Shown piece after piece: positions 22,734-31,929 of a DNA stretch of 41,873 nt. The notes under the pieces are model-generated. The model was not told the DNA's origin. It saw only the letters and a list, made by a program, of their open reading frames with translations, and searched no databases. Position numbers and translations under genes: made by a program. This DNA comes from Chloroflexota bacterium (lineage in GTDB: Bacteria; Chloroflexota; Limnocylindria; P2-11E). Location: NCBI GenBank assembly GCA_021787445.1, contig JAJYLV010000011.1:1-41873 (forward strand), read 5' to 3'. Within the stretch, counting starts at the first letter, position 1. Each line of letters begins with the position of its first letter.

Positions 22734-24809
22734 ATGACCGACCTCTTCGATCTGCTCGAGCAGACGCCGAGGCGCGCGCCGTCGGGCCTTGCGGAGACGC
22801 TCGTCCCGATGCTCGACGACCTCGCGCGCGCGTTCGGCTGCGACCGCGGGTTCATCGGGGTGTACGACGAGCAGCGCCGATCCCTCCACGGCGTCTCGGG
22901 GCACGCGGTGCGCCCCGAGCTCGTCGACTCGATGGACATCCGCCTCGACGGCGACGCGCCCGTCATCGCGGCCGCGCTCTCGACCGGCAGGCCGCAGCGC
23001 GTCGACGACGTCGCGCACGACGCCCGGCTCGGCGAGCCGCTGCGTGAGCTCCTCCTCGAGGCGGCGTTCCAGCGCACCGTGCTCGTGCCGGTCAGCGGCC
23101 CGAGCGGCGACCCCGTCGGCGTCGTCGTCCTCTCGCGCCGCGCGCCGTTCAGCGACCAGGAGCTGCGGGGGCTCGTCGCGGTCACGAACCGCGCGCGCGA
23201 CGTCATCGCGAGCGTCCGCGACGCGGCCGAGATGCGCGACACGGGCGAGGCGCACGCGGTCGAGAAGCAGTGGCTGTGGTGGATGGTCAACGCGGTCGAC
23301 GACCCCGCCGTCGTCACCGACGAGAACAACGAGATCATGCTGCGGAACGTCCGAGCCGACCTCCTCTTCCGGGCGCACGACGACGACAGCGAGGGGCGCC
23401 GCCACGCGGTGTGGATGAACAACTTCCTGTTCACGGCCGCTCTCTCGTCATGGAAGCTCGAGCCGTCAGGCCGCGCGACGACCGGACGAGAGGTCACTCT
23501 CGTCGACCCCATCGAGGGCAGCGAGATCGTCTATGAGGTGATCGCGCGCGCGGCGACCAACTACCGCGACGGGAGCCGCGGCACGGTCGCCGTCCTCAAG
23601 GACGTGACGCAGCTCCGCCACGTCAACGAGGAGCTGGCGCACGGCCGCGAACAGCTGCACAGCGCGGGCGAGGCGATCCGCGTCGAGCGCGACCGCCTCG
23701 AGCTCATCCTCCGCAGCGTCCCCAACCCCATCGTCGTCCTCGGCAGCGAGGACGAGCCGATCACGATGAACGCGGCGGGCATCCGTCTCTTCGGCGCCGA
23801 CCGCGACCGGCCCACTCCCGTCTCCGACCGGCGGCGGCAGGTCGCGCTCGCGAACGAGACGCGCCTGACGTCCTTCATCACGCAGATGCGCCTCGAGCCG
23901 GGCGAACGCAAGGCCGGCGAGCTCGCGCTCACCGACCCCGAGACGGAGGACCCGCTCGAGATGTCGGTCGCGGCGACCGAGATCCGGGATCCGCGCGGCG
24001 CCGTCGCCGGGGTCGTCGCGGTCCTCCAGGACATCGGCCGGCTGCGCGAGCTCGAGCGCCGGCGCGTCGAGCAGGTCCTCTTCGACTCCGAGAAGCTGGC
24101 GGCGACCGGCCGGCTCGCGGCGTCGATCGCCCACGAGCTGAACAACCCGCTCGAGGCGATCCAGAACTCGCTCTACGTGCTCGTCGAGCACACCCCCGAG
24201 AACGATCCCGACCGGCCCTTCCTCGAGATCGCGCGCAAGGAGACCGGGCGCATGTCGCGGATCCTCCGCGAGATGCTCGGCTTCTACCGGCCGGCCCTCG
24301 AGATGGGGTCGACCGACGTCGCCGCGCTCATCGACGAGGCGGAAGCGCTCCTCGCCAAGCGCCTCCGGGATCGGAAGGTGACGATCGAGAAGCGCTTCGA
24401 CCAGCACCTGCCGGCGATCCGCGCCTCCGCCGACCAGCTGAAGCAGGTGCTCCTCAATCTCTTCCTCAACGCGGCCGACGCGATGCCCGACGGCGGGACC
24501 GTCACGGTGACGACGACGCTCGTCGGCGGCGCGCGCATCGGGATGCCGACGGCCCGGAGCGTGCAGATCCAGGTGCGCGACACCGGGATGGGCATCCGCG
24601 AAGAGGACCTCGCGCACGTCTTCGAGCCGTTCTTCTCGACGAAGGGCGGGCGCTCGAGCGGGCTCGGGCTCTGGGTGTCGTCGGGCATCGTCCAGGCCCA
24701 CGGCGGCACCCTTCAGGTCCGCAGCATCTACGACCGCGGCACGACCTTCAGCATCGTGCTCCCCGTCGAGGGGCCGCCGCCGAAGGACGCGAAGGACGGC
24801 GGGCAGTGA
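22734..24809 (+). CDS. GAF-PAS-PAS sensor histidine kinase
   Basis: A 691-residue soluble histidine kinase. A GAF domain covers about residues 15 to 165. Two PAS-like domains follow, at about 180 to 300 and 325 to 445. The dimerisation and phosphoacceptor box is SIAHELNNPLEAIQNSLYVL with His467, and the ATPase domain has NLFLNAADAMPDGG, DTGMGIREED and GLGLWVSSGIVQAHGG. The HELNNP form is typical of NtrB-like kinases. No transmembrane segment, so the signal is intracellular. ATG 22734 is 16 bases after gvpA, and it overlaps the next kinase by GTGA. Confidence 0.92.
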   Translation: MTDLFDLLEQTPRRAPSGLAETLVPMLDDLARAFGCDRGFIGVYDEQRRSLHGVSGHAVRPELVDSMDIRLDGDAPVIAAALSTGRPQRVDDVAHDARLGEPLRELLLEAAFQRTVLVPVSGPSGDPVGVVVLSRRAPFSDQELRGLVAVTNRARDVIASVRDAAEMRDTGEAHAVEKQWLWWMVNAVDDPAVVTDENNEIMLRNVRADLLFRAHDDDSEGRRHAVWMNNFLFTAALSSWKLEPSGRATTGREVTLVDPIEGSEIVYEVIARAATNYRDGSRGTVAVLKDVTQLRHVNEELAHGREQLHSAGEAIRVERDRLELILRSVPNPIVVLGSEDEPITMNAAGIRLFGADRDRPTPVSDRRRQVALANETRLTSFITQMRLEPGERKAGELALTDPETEDPLEMSVAATEIRDPRGAVAGVVAVLQDIGRLRELERRRVEQVLFDSEKLAATGRLAASIAHELNNPLEAIQNSLYVLVEHTPENDPDRPFLEIARKETGRMSRILREMLGFYRPALEMGSTDVAALIDEAEALLAKRLRDRKVTIEKRFDQHLPAIRASADQLKQVLLNLFLNAADAMPDGGTVTVTTTLVGGARIGMPTARSVQIQVRDTGMGIREEDLAHVFEPFFSTKGGRSSGLGLWVSSGIVQAHGGTLQVRSIYDRGTTFSIVLPVEGPPPKDAKDGGQ

Positions 24810-26101
24810 GCGACGTCGGCCCGGCGAGGATCCTCGTCGCCGACGACGAGGAGAACGTCGCGATCACGATCCGGGCGATCCTCCAGATGGACCGGCACGA
24901 GGTCGACGTCGCGCACAGCGCCGAGGAGGCGATCGAGCGCCTGCGATCGACGGACTACGACGTCGTCCTCACCGATCTGCGGCTCGGAGATCTCGGCGGA
25001 CAGGATGTGCTCGCGGCGCTGCGACGCTACCGGCCGCGCAGCGTCGGCGTGATGCTCACCGGATACGCCTCGCTCGAGAGCGCGATCGGCGCGCTGCGCG
25101 AGGGGGCATACGACTACCTCATCAAGCCGAGCGATCCCGAGGAGCTGCGCGCGACCGTCGCGCGCGCGATCGAGAGGCGTCAGCTCGGCCGTGAGCTCGA
25201 GGAGCGCGTCCGCGAGCTCGAGGAGGCGAACGCGCACATCGCGGAGCTCAACGCCGACCTCGAGCAGCGTGTCGAAGACGCGACGGCGGAGCTGCGCTCC
25301 GCGGTCGTGCGCCTCCAGGAGCTCGACGACCTCAAGTCGCAGTTCCTGTCCATCGCGTCGCACGAGCTGCGCACGCCGATCACCGCGGTGTCGGGCTTCG
25401 CCCAGCTCGCGCTCCGTGGCGTGCGCGAGCGCCTCGCGGGTGCGGCGCTCGAGGACGAGGCGTGGTCGAACGAGCTCCAGCGGCTGACACGCCAGCTGAC
25501 GATCATCCAGGATCAGTCCGCCAGGCTGGGCCGGCTGGTGCGCGAGCTGCTCGACGTCTCGCGCATCCAATCCGGACAGCTCGAGTTCGCCTTCGCGGAG
25601 TGCGACCTCGCGGAGATCACCCGAAGCGCGATGGAGCAGGCGCAGATGACGTCGCCGAAGCATCACTTCGAGGTCGAGTGCGGTGGTCCGACGACGATCG
25701 TCGGCGACCGCGACCATCTCGAACAGGTCGTTGCGAACCTCCTCGACAACGCCGTGAAGTACTCGCCGGACGGCGGCCGGGTGTCCATCCGCATCGCCGG
25801 CGAGCCGGACGAGGTGCGCTGGACGGTCGAGGACCGCGGGATCGGCATCCCGAGCGAGCAGATCTCTCGCATCTTCGATCTCTTCTTCCGGACGCGCGAG
25901 GCGGAGACGCGCCGGACGCCGGGGATGGGGCTCGGCCTCTTCATCACCCGCGGGATCGTCGAGCGGCACGGCGGGCGCATCTGGGCCGAGAGCCAGGAGG
26001 GAAAGGGGACGCGCGTCCACGTGGCGCTGCCCGTGCGCAGGCCGGCCGCCGCGGGAGCGCCTGCGGTGAGCGCGCGGAGCGCGCAGGCGATCGCGGGTTA
26101 G
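24806..26101 (+). CDS. Hybrid response regulator-histidine kinase
   Basis: A 431-residue protein with an N-terminal receiver (ILVADDEENVAITIRAIL, phosphoacceptor Asp57 in VVLTDLRLGD, Lys in YLIKPSD). A coiled coil (about 130 to 175) leads to a HisKA domain (SIASHELRTPITAVSGFAQL, His186) and an ATPase domain (NLLDNAVKYSPDGG, DRGIGIPSEQ, GLGLFITRGIVERHGG). Start is GTG at 24806 within the upstream stop. It could receive phosphate from the GAF-PAS kinase and pass it on. It ends in a TTAG overlap with the convergent response regulator. Confidence 0.92.
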   Translation: MSDVGPARILVADDEENVAITIRAILQMDRHEVDVAHSAEEAIERLRSTDYDVVLTDLRLGDLGGQDVLAALRRYRPRSVGVMLTGYASLESAIGALREGAYDYLIKPSDPEELRATVARAIERRQLGRELEERVRELEEANAHIAELNADLEQRVEDATAELRSAVVRLQELDDLKSQFLSIASHELRTPITAVSGFAQLALRGVRERLAGAALEDEAWSNELQRLTRQLTIIQDQSARLGRLVRELLDVSRIQSGQLEFAFAECDLAEITRSAMEQAQMTSPKHHFEVECGGPTTIVGDRDHLEQVVANLLDNAVKYSPDGGRVSIRIAGEPDEVRWTVEDRGIGIPSEQISRIFDLFFRTREAETRRTPGMGLGLFITRGIVERHGGRIWAESQEGKGTRVHVALPVRRPAAAGAPAVSARSAQAIAG

Positions 26102-26475
26102 ACGTCCCTCCGCGGGACCTGCTCCGCGACGACGGAGAGCAGGTGCTGGATGTCGAACGGCTTCACGACGTACGCGGCGGCGCCGATCTCACTCGACCAC
26201 GCCTCCCCGTCGCGAGCGGCGCACAGGCCGACGATCGGAGCGTGCGGCCCCGGCGATCCGGCATAGGCGGTCGCGAACGCCGTCCCGTCGCCGTCGGGCA
26301 TGAGCTTGTCGAGGAGGATGACGTCGGGGTGGCCGTTCCGGGCCTTGTCCAGCGCGTCGTGTCCGCCGTGCGCCTCGTCGACCCGGTAGCCCGCGTCGGA
26401 CAGGAGATCCACCAGAAGCTGCCGGATCGCGTCGTCGTCGTCGACGACGAGGACGCGCGGCGAGCCTCCACCCAT
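26098..26475 (-). CDS. Single-domain response regulator
   Basis: A 125-residue CheY/Spo0F-like receiver without output domain. It has VLVVDDDDAI, phosphoacceptor Asp56 in ILLDKLMPDGDG and Lys105 in YVVKPFD. The conserved Thr/Ser after strand 4 is replaced by Cys85 (IVGLCAARDG), which may alter signalling or make it redox-sensitive. It lies on the opposite strand, convergent with the hybrid kinase. GATAAT 9 bases before ATG 26475 suggests a leaderless mRNA. It is a plausible partner of the neighbouring kinases. Confidence 0.9.
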   Translation of the reverse strand: MGGGSPRVLVVDDDDAIRQLLVDLLSDAGYRVDEAHGGHDALDKARNGHPDVILLDKLMPDGDGTAFATAYAGSPGPHAPIVGLCAARDGEAWSSEIGAAAYVVKPFDIQHLLSVVAEQVPRRDV

Positions 26476-26484
26476 CGGGCCGAC

Positions 26485-26490
26485 ATTATC
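26485..26490 (-). promoter_or_regulatory. Candidate -10 box for the response regulator
   Basis: GATAAT on the minus strand ends 9 bases before the ATG at 26475 in an otherwise GC-rich 89-base gap. No Shine-Dalgarno is seen. Confidence 0.4.
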
Positions 26491-26564
26491 CGTTGGCGCG
26501 CCCAGACGTCAGGCAAGCGAGCGCGCGGCGCGCACCCTACCATCGACCGTCGGGAGGCAGCTGT

Positions 26565-27758
26565 GTGAGCGCGGCCCAGGACGACCTCGCGCTGCCTCGT
26601 GGGTTCCGCGACATCCTTCCCACGGAGGCCCGCGAGCTACACGCGATAGAGCGCACGCTCATGGAAGCGTTCGAGAGGCACGGCTACGTGCCGCTCGAGC
26701 CGCCGAGCGTCGAGTTCGCGCGCGCCGCGAGCGCGGTCGACGAGCGCCGCATGATGCGCTTCCTCGATCAGGGGAACCTTCTCGCGCTGCGTCCGGACAT
26801 CACGACGGCCCTCGCGCGCGTCGTCGCGCAGCGGTACCGCGAGGCGAAGGGTGCGCTGCGCCTCTCGTACTTCACGACCGTCTTCCGTCAGGACCGCTCC
26901 ATGCGAGGGTCGGAGCGGGAGTACGACCAGGCGGGCGTCGAGCTCATCGGCCCGACCGGAACGCTCGCGGATGCCGAGATCCTCGCTCTCCTCTGCGACG
27001 CGCTCGGGTCGTGCGGGCTGCGCTCGTTCAGCATCGAGGTCGGGCACATGGCGACCGTCCGCGCGCTCTTCGCCGGCCTCCCGCCCGCCGCGCTCGACGT
27101 CGTCCTGGAGGCGCTGCGCCGCTCGGATCTCGTGGGCGCGTTCCGCGCCGCGGCCGGTGCCGGCATGGGTCCGGAGCGGATCGAGCGCGCACGACGCGCG
27201 CTCGCGGTCCGCGGGCGCGGCATCGAGACCGTCGACGACGTGCCCGGCGTCACGGACCTCCGCGAGACGATCCACCTGGCGCGGGAGCTGTTCGCTGGCG
27301 GCGAGCTCTGGGGCGTCCCGGACCTCGGCGTCATCCCCTCGCTCCCGTACTACACGGGCATCGTGTTCGAGGTCGTCTCGCCCCACGTCGGCGCCCCCAT
27401 CGCGACGGGCGGCCGCTACGACGGCCTTCTCGCGCGCTACGGCGCCGACCGCGCGGCGACGGGATTCGGCATCGCGGTGCCGCTCCTCCACCAGGCGCTC
27501 GTCGCGGACGGGTGGAAGGTGAGCTTCGACGCGCCGCTCGTCTCGCTGGAGGGAGGAGATGACCGCACGCGGTCGCGTGTCGCGGCGGCGCTCAGAGCGA
27601 GAGGGTTCGGCGTCGCCCTTGGGCGCGTAGCCGAAAGCGCCGGCCGCGCCGTCGTCTCGGCGCAGGTCATCGACGCCGAGCACGTTCGCGTCGAGGGCCG
27701 GGACCTCCACCTCGACGCCGCCGCTCAGCTCTTCTCGGACGCGGCGGTGAAAAGGTGA
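26565..27758 (+). CDS. hisZ: HisZ, ATP phosphoribosyltransferase regulatory subunit
   Basis: A 397-residue histidyl-tRNA synthetase paralogue that activates the short HisG and carries its histidine feedback site. Motifs shared with HisRS are LPRGFRDILPTEARELHAIE, TTVFRQDRSMRGSEREYDQAG and ATGGRYDGLLARYG. Start GTG 26565 is chosen because GGGAGG lies 8 bases upstream; the frame extends to 26493 without support. Its C-terminal 80 residues resemble a reduced anticodon-binding domain. It opens the his operon and overlaps hisG by GTGA. Confidence 0.93.
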   Translation: MSAAQDDLALPRGFRDILPTEARELHAIERTLMEAFERHGYVPLEPPSVEFARAASAVDERRMMRFLDQGNLLALRPDITTALARVVAQRYREAKGALRLSYFTTVFRQDRSMRGSEREYDQAGVELIGPTGTLADAEILALLCDALGSCGLRSFSIEVGHMATVRALFAGLPPAALDVVLEALRRSDLVGAFRAAAGAGMGPERIERARRALAVRGRGIETVDDVPGVTDLRETIHLARELFAGGELWGVPDLGVIPSLPYYTGIVFEVVSPHVGAPIATGGRYDGLLARYGADRAATGFGIAVPLLHQALVADGWKVSFDAPLVSLEGGDDRTRSRVAAALRARGFGVALGRVAESAGRAVVSAQVIDAEHVRVEGRDLHLDAAAQLFSDAAVKR

Positions 27759-28429
27759 CACAAGACGTGTCGACGCCCACGCACGATGTGCAGGCTTTGC
27801 GCATCGCCCTGGCGCAGGGGACGATGTTCGAGGAGATCGTCGGCGCTCTCCGCGGCGTGGGCCTTCCGACGGACGGACTGACCGGTCACCGGCGGCTCGT
27901 CGTTAGGGTGACCGGCGTCGAGTACGTCCTGTGCCGGCCGTCCGACGTCCCCACCTACGTCGCGCACGGCGCGGCCGACCTCGGCATCGTCGGCCGCGAC
28001 GTCCTCCTCGAGGCCGAGGAGGACGTGCTCGAGCTCGTCGACCTCGCCTTCGGCGTGTGCCGCTTCGTCGTGGCCGGACCGAAGGGATCGCTCGATCGCT
28101 CGCTCGCGGAGTACCAGCATCTCGGGTCGCTCGAGGTCGCGACCAAGTACCCGCGCGTCGCCCAGCGCCACTTCGACGAGCGCGGCATCCAGGTCGAGCT
28201 CGTCAAGCTGAGCGGCGCGGTCGAGCTCGCGCCCCAGGTCGGCCTGTCCGACTGGATCGTCGACCTCGTGAGCACGGGGCGGACGCTGCGCGAGAACGAC
28301 CTCGCCATCGTCGAGGAGATCACGACGTGCAGCGCGCGGCTCATCGCGAACCGCGCGTCGTACGCGCGCGACCGGGAGCGGATCGCCGACCTCGTCGATC
28401 GCTTCGCGAAGTGGGTCGCGTCGCGGTGA
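27755..28429 (+). CDS. hisG: ATP phosphoribosyltransferase, short form
   Basis: A 224-residue HisG(S) that joins ATP and PRPP in the first step of histidine synthesis. It lacks the C-terminal regulatory domain of long HisG, which agrees with hisZ being upstream. Visible motifs are AHGAADLGIVGRDVLLE, LEVATKYPRVAQRHF and the PRPP-binding loop DLVSTGRTLRENDLAIVEEI. It begins with GTG inside the hisZ stop and ends in a GTGA overlap with hisD. The N-terminal 15 residues look non-conserved, so an internal start is possible. Confidence 0.94.
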   Translation: MTQDVSTPTHDVQALRIALAQGTMFEEIVGALRGVGLPTDGLTGHRRLVVRVTGVEYVLCRPSDVPTYVAHGAADLGIVGRDVLLEAEEDVLELVDLAFGVCRFVVAGPKGSLDRSLAEYQHLGSLEVATKYPRVAQRHFDERGIQVELVKLSGAVELAPQVGLSDWIVDLVSTGRTLRENDLAIVEEITTCSARLIANRASYARDRERIADLVDRFAKWVASR

Positions 28430-29661
28430 AGGTCGGGCGGCTGGCCGACTTCCGGCGGCGCTCGCTGCGCCAGCGGCGGGCGGTGCTCGATCCGCGCGTC
28501 GTCGGCCACGCGCGCCGCGCCATCGCCGCGGTGCGCCGCCGGGGGGACGCGGCCGTCCTCGCGGAGGTGCGTCGCTTCGACTTCGCCGGCGCGCGCGCGC
28601 GGGACCTGTGGGCGGGGCGGCGCGAGCTGCGCGCGGCGGCGCGCGCGTGTCCGCCTGACCTGCGGCGCGCCATCGACCGCGCGTACACCGACATCCTCGC
28701 CGCGCACCGCGCGCAGCGGCCGCGCGCGATGGTGCATGCCGGCCGCGCGTTCCGCGTCGAGCTCGCGCCCGAGCCCCTCGACCGCGTCGGGGGGTGCGTC
28801 CCGCGCGGGACCGTCGGGTATCCCTCGACGGCGCTGATGATCGGAGCTCCCGCGGCCGTCGCCGGCGTCCGCGAGCTCGTCATCGCGTCACCGATGCCGC
28901 GCGACGGCTCGCTCGACCCCGTCCTCTCGTACGCCGCGCTCGTCGCCGGCGCGACCGGTGTCTACCGCGCCGGCGGGGCGGCGGCGGTCGGCGCGCTCGC
29001 GTACGGCACCGAGCTCTGTCCGCGCGCCGACACGATCGTCGGGCCGGGCAATGCCTTCACCACGGCCGCGAAGTGGCTCGTCTCGGCCGAGGTCGGCATC
29101 GACTCGCTCGCCGGTCCGAGCGAGCTCGTCGTCGTCGCGTCCGCCGACGCCGACGCGGCGGCCATCGCGCTCGACCTGGAGGCGCAGGCCGAGCACGGCG
29201 GCGGGCCGTACGCCGCGCTCCTCAGCACCAGCCTGCCCTTGCTCCGGACCGTGGCGCGTGCCCTCGAGGGGATCGGCGTCCCGCGAGGGACGATCGGGCT
29301 GTATCAGGCGCCGTCGCTGCGGCTCGCCGTCGCGGCCGCCTCCGAGGCGGCGCCGGAGCACCTCAGCTTCCAGGGCCGCGAGGCCGAGAGGGCCGCGACG
29401 GCCGCCCGCAGGGCGGGAGCGATCTTCGTCGGATCGCGCACCGCGACCGCGTTCGGCGACTACGTCGCGGGATCGAACCACGTCCTGCCCACGGGCGGTA
29501 CGGCCCGCTGGGCGTCGGCGCTGCGCGTCGAGGACATGGTCCGCTGGACGACGCGCGTGCGCGCGACCGCGCCGCTGCGCGCGGCCGCCTTCTGGGGCGC
29601 CGAGGTGGCACGCTATGAGGGCATGAGATTCCACGCCGCGTCCATGGAGCTGCGAGGATGA
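28426..29661 (+). CDS. hisD: Histidinol dehydrogenase
   Basis: A 411-residue zinc enzyme that oxidises histidinol to histidine in two NAD-linked steps. Zinc and catalytic residues are visible: QAEHGG (Gln, His), APEHL (catalytic Glu-His), FGDYVAGSNHVLPTGG (Asp) and the C-terminal His in MRFHAASMEL. The NAD region YRAGGAAAVGALAYGTE and TIVGPGNAF are intact. GTG 28426 overlaps hisG, and the protein starts VKVGRLADF. The frame continuing upstream to 27931 is a shadow inside hisG. Confidence 0.95.
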   Translation: MKVGRLADFRRRSLRQRRAVLDPRVVGHARRAIAAVRRRGDAAVLAEVRRFDFAGARARDLWAGRRELRAAARACPPDLRRAIDRAYTDILAAHRAQRPRAMVHAGRAFRVELAPEPLDRVGGCVPRGTVGYPSTALMIGAPAAVAGVRELVIASPMPRDGSLDPVLSYAALVAGATGVYRAGGAAAVGALAYGTELCPRADTIVGPGNAFTTAAKWLVSAEVGIDSLAGPSELVVVASADADAAAIALDLEAQAEHGGGPYAALLSTSLPLLRTVARALEGIGVPRGTIGLYQAPSLRLAVAAASEAAPEHLSFQGREAERAATAARRAGAIFVGSRTATAFGDYVAGSNHVLPTGGTARWASALRVEDMVRWTTRVRATAPLRAAAFWGAEVARYEGMRFHAASMELRG

Positions 29662-30740
29662 GCCCCATCCTTCCCGAGCCGCGTCCGGACCTCACGGGCT
29701 TCGCGCCGTACCGCACCCAGCAGATGAAGGCGGAGGTGCGGCTCCAGGCCAACGAGTGGGCCGATCCCAACCCGGCCGCGCGCTACCTCTCCGCGGAGGA
29801 GCTGGAAGCGCTCCTCCTCAATCGCTACCCCGGCGCGGCGTCCGAGCTGCACGCCGCGCTGGCCGAGCGCTACGGGGTCGCGCCGGACCAGATCGTCATC
29901 GGGAACGGGAGCAACGAGGTGCTCCTCTACACGTTCCTGCTCTTCGGCGGCCACGGCCGGAAGACGCTGCTCTTCCAGCCGACGTACTCGATGCACGCGC
30001 GCCTCACGCAGACCGCGGGCGGCACCGTCGCCGACGAGCTCATCGGCCTGCCGTACGCGCTCCCCGTCGAGCGCGCGCTCGCGGCCGCCCGGCGGCACCG
30101 TCCGGAGATCGTCGTCATCTGTTCGCCGAACAACCCCAGCGGCACGCTCATCGGCGAGGAGGTGATCCTCTCGGTCGCGCGCGCCCTTCCGCGGTCGCTC
30201 GTCCTCGTCGACGAGGCGTACGCGGACTTCGCGGGCTTCACGGTCGTGCCGCGGATCGCCGGCCAACCGAACCTCGTCGTGACGAAGACCTTCTCGAAAG
30301 CGCGCGCCGCCGCCGGCCTGCGCCTGGGGATCCTCCTCGCGCACCCCGAGGTCGCGGCGATGTACCGCGCCGTACAGCTGCCGTACAACGTGAACGCGAT
30401 CACGGCGGCCGTCGGCGCGAAGATCGCGCGCGACGAGGCGCAGGTGCGCCGGCGCGTCGAGCGCAACCGCACCGAGCGCGACCGCGTGTACGCGGCGCTG
30501 CGTCGCGTCGCGTCCATCGAGGCGTTCCCCTCGGAGACGAACTTCGTCCTCTTCCGGCTGAAGAGCGGAGCGACGGAGGACGTGCACGCGCGCTTCCTGG
30601 GCGAGAGCGTCCTCCTGCGCGACCTCTCGACATGGCCGGGCTGCGCGGGGTGCCTGCGCGTGAGCATCGGCACGCCGGAGGAGAACGACCGCTTCATCGC
30701 GGCGCTCGCGGCGGTGTTCGGCGCGGCGGTCGCGGCGTGA
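29658..30740 (+). CDS. hisC: Histidinol-phosphate aminotransferase
   Basis: A 360-residue PLP enzyme converting imidazole-acetol phosphate to histidinol phosphate. Family features are LQANEWADPNP, IVIGNGSNEVL, VICSPNNPSGTLIG, LVLVDEAYADFAG and the PLP lysine Lys214 in VTKTFSKARAAAGLRLG. ATGA overlap with hisD and GTGA overlap with hisB place it in the operon. Length and motif order are standard. Confidence 0.95.
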   Translation: MSPILPEPRPDLTGFAPYRTQQMKAEVRLQANEWADPNPAARYLSAEELEALLLNRYPGAASELHAALAERYGVAPDQIVIGNGSNEVLLYTFLLFGGHGRKTLLFQPTYSMHARLTQTAGGTVADELIGLPYALPVERALAAARRHRPEIVVICSPNNPSGTLIGEEVILSVARALPRSLVLVDEAYADFAGFTVVPRIAGQPNLVVTKTFSKARAAAGLRLGILLAHPEVAAMYRAVQLPYNVNAITAAVGAKIARDEAQVRRRVERNRTERDRVYAALRRVASIEAFPSETNFVLFRLKSGATEDVHARFLGESVLLRDLSTWPGCAGCLRVSIGTPEENDRFIAALAAVFGAAVAA

Positions 30741-31333
30741 GCCCCGCCATCCGGCGCGGCCTCTACAAGCGGAAGACGAAGGAGACGGACATCCGCGTCA
30801 CGCTCCGCCTCGACGGCAAGGGCCGCACCGATGTCACGACGGGGATCCCCTTCCTCGACCACATGCTCGACCTCTTCGCGACGCACGGGCTCATCGACCT
30901 CGGCGTCCGCGCGCGCGGCGACCTCGAGGTCGACCAGCACCACACCGTCGAGGATCTCGGCCTCGCGCTCGGATCCGCGCTCGACGCCGCGCTCAAGGAC
31001 CGCAAGGGCATCGTGCGCTTCGCGTCGCTGGCCGTCCCGATGGACGAGTGTCTCGTCACCGTCGCCGTCGACCTCGGCGGGCGGCCCGCGTTCGCCTACG
31101 ATCTCACGCCGAGCGAGCGGATCGTCGGCGAGTTCGACACGACGCTGATGCCGCACTTCCTCGAGTCGTTCGCGCGGACGGGCCGTCTGGCGCTCCACGT
31201 CGCGCAGCTGCGCACGGGGAACCCGCACCACCTCCTCGAGGCCACGATGAAGGGGCTGGGCCGCACCGTCGATGCGGCCGCGCAGCGGGATCCCCGCCGC
31301 AGAGGCGTGCCCTCCAGCAAGGGCGCGCTCTGA
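30737..31333 (+). CDS. hisB: Imidazoleglycerol-phosphate dehydratase (monofunctional)
   Basis: A 198-residue manganese enzyme that dehydrates imidazole-glycerol phosphate. The two His-rich metal motifs are present: [13 protein letters not shown] and [14 protein letters not shown], then [13 protein letters not shown] and [15 protein letters not shown]. There is no HAD phosphatase domain, unlike E. coli HisB, so histidinol-phosphatase must come from another gene. GTG 30737 overlaps hisC and its stop overlaps hisH by one base. Confidence 0.95.
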   Translation: MSPAIRRGLYKRKTKETDIRVTLRLDGKGRTDVTTGIPFLDHMLDLFATHGLIDLGVRARGDLEVDQHHTVEDLGLALGSALDAALKDRKGIVRFASLAVPMDECLVTVAVDLGGRPAFAYDLTPSERIVGEFDTTLMPHFLESFARTGRLALHVAQLRTGNPHHLLEATMKGLGRTVDAAAQRDPRRRGVPSSKGAL

Positions 31334-31929
31334 TGATCGCCATCGCGGACTATGGGGTGGGGAACCTCGCGAGCGTGCGCAAGGCGTTCCACGCCGTCGG
31401 CCACGACGCGGAGCTCGTCCGCGATCCGGAGAGGCTGCGCGCCGCGGGCGCGATCGTCCTCCCAGGCGTCGGCCACTTCGGCCACTGCTCGCGCGAGTTC
31501 CACCGCTACCAGCTCGGCCCGGCGATCACCGACGCGCGCGAGCGCGGCGTTCCCCTGCTCGGCATCTGCGTCGGGATGCAGCTCTTCTTCGAGGGGAGCG
31601 AGGAGGCGGACGACGCGCCGGGCCTCGGCTTCATCGCGGGCCGCGTCAAGAAGATGCGCGACGTGCCGCGCCTCCCGCAGATCGGCTGGAACGAGGTGCG
31701 CGTCCGCGCGGCGCATCCGTGGCTCGCCGCCGCGGACGACTGGTACTACTTCGTCCACAGCTACGCCGCCGGACCCGATGCCGACCTCGTCATCGGCACG
31801 GTCGACTACGGCGGCGAGAGGGCCGCGATCGTCGGCGGCGCGGGACTCCTCGGCGTCCAGTTCCACCCCGAGAAGTCCGGCGCAGCCGGGCTGAGGCTTC
31901 TCGAGACCTTCGCCGAGGCCGTCGCGTGA
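31333..31929 (+). CDS. hisH: Imidazole glycerol phosphate synthase, glutaminase subunit
   Basis: A 198-residue class I amidotransferase that feeds ammonia to HisF. It has [25 protein letters not shown], the nucleophile Cys in [23 protein letters not shown] and the catalytic His-Glu in [10 protein letters not shown]. The start ATG overlaps the hisB stop. In most operons hisA follows, but here hisF comes next with a GTGA overlap and no remnant of hisA between. Confidence 0.95.
   Translation: MIAIADYGVGNLASVRKAFHAVGHDAELVRDPERLRAAGAIVLPGVGHFGHCSREFHRYQLGPAITDARERGVPLLGICVGMQLFFEGSEEADDAPGLGFIAGRVKKMRDVPRLPQIGWNEVRVRAAHPWLAAADDWYYFVHSYAAGPDADLVIGTVDYGGERAAIVGGAGLLGVQFHPEKSGAAGLRLLETFAEAVA

Noticed and set aside
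26565-27758. Histidyl-tRNA synthetase
   Set aside because: It is followed by short hisG and the his operon and diverges at the C-terminus, which fits HisZ.
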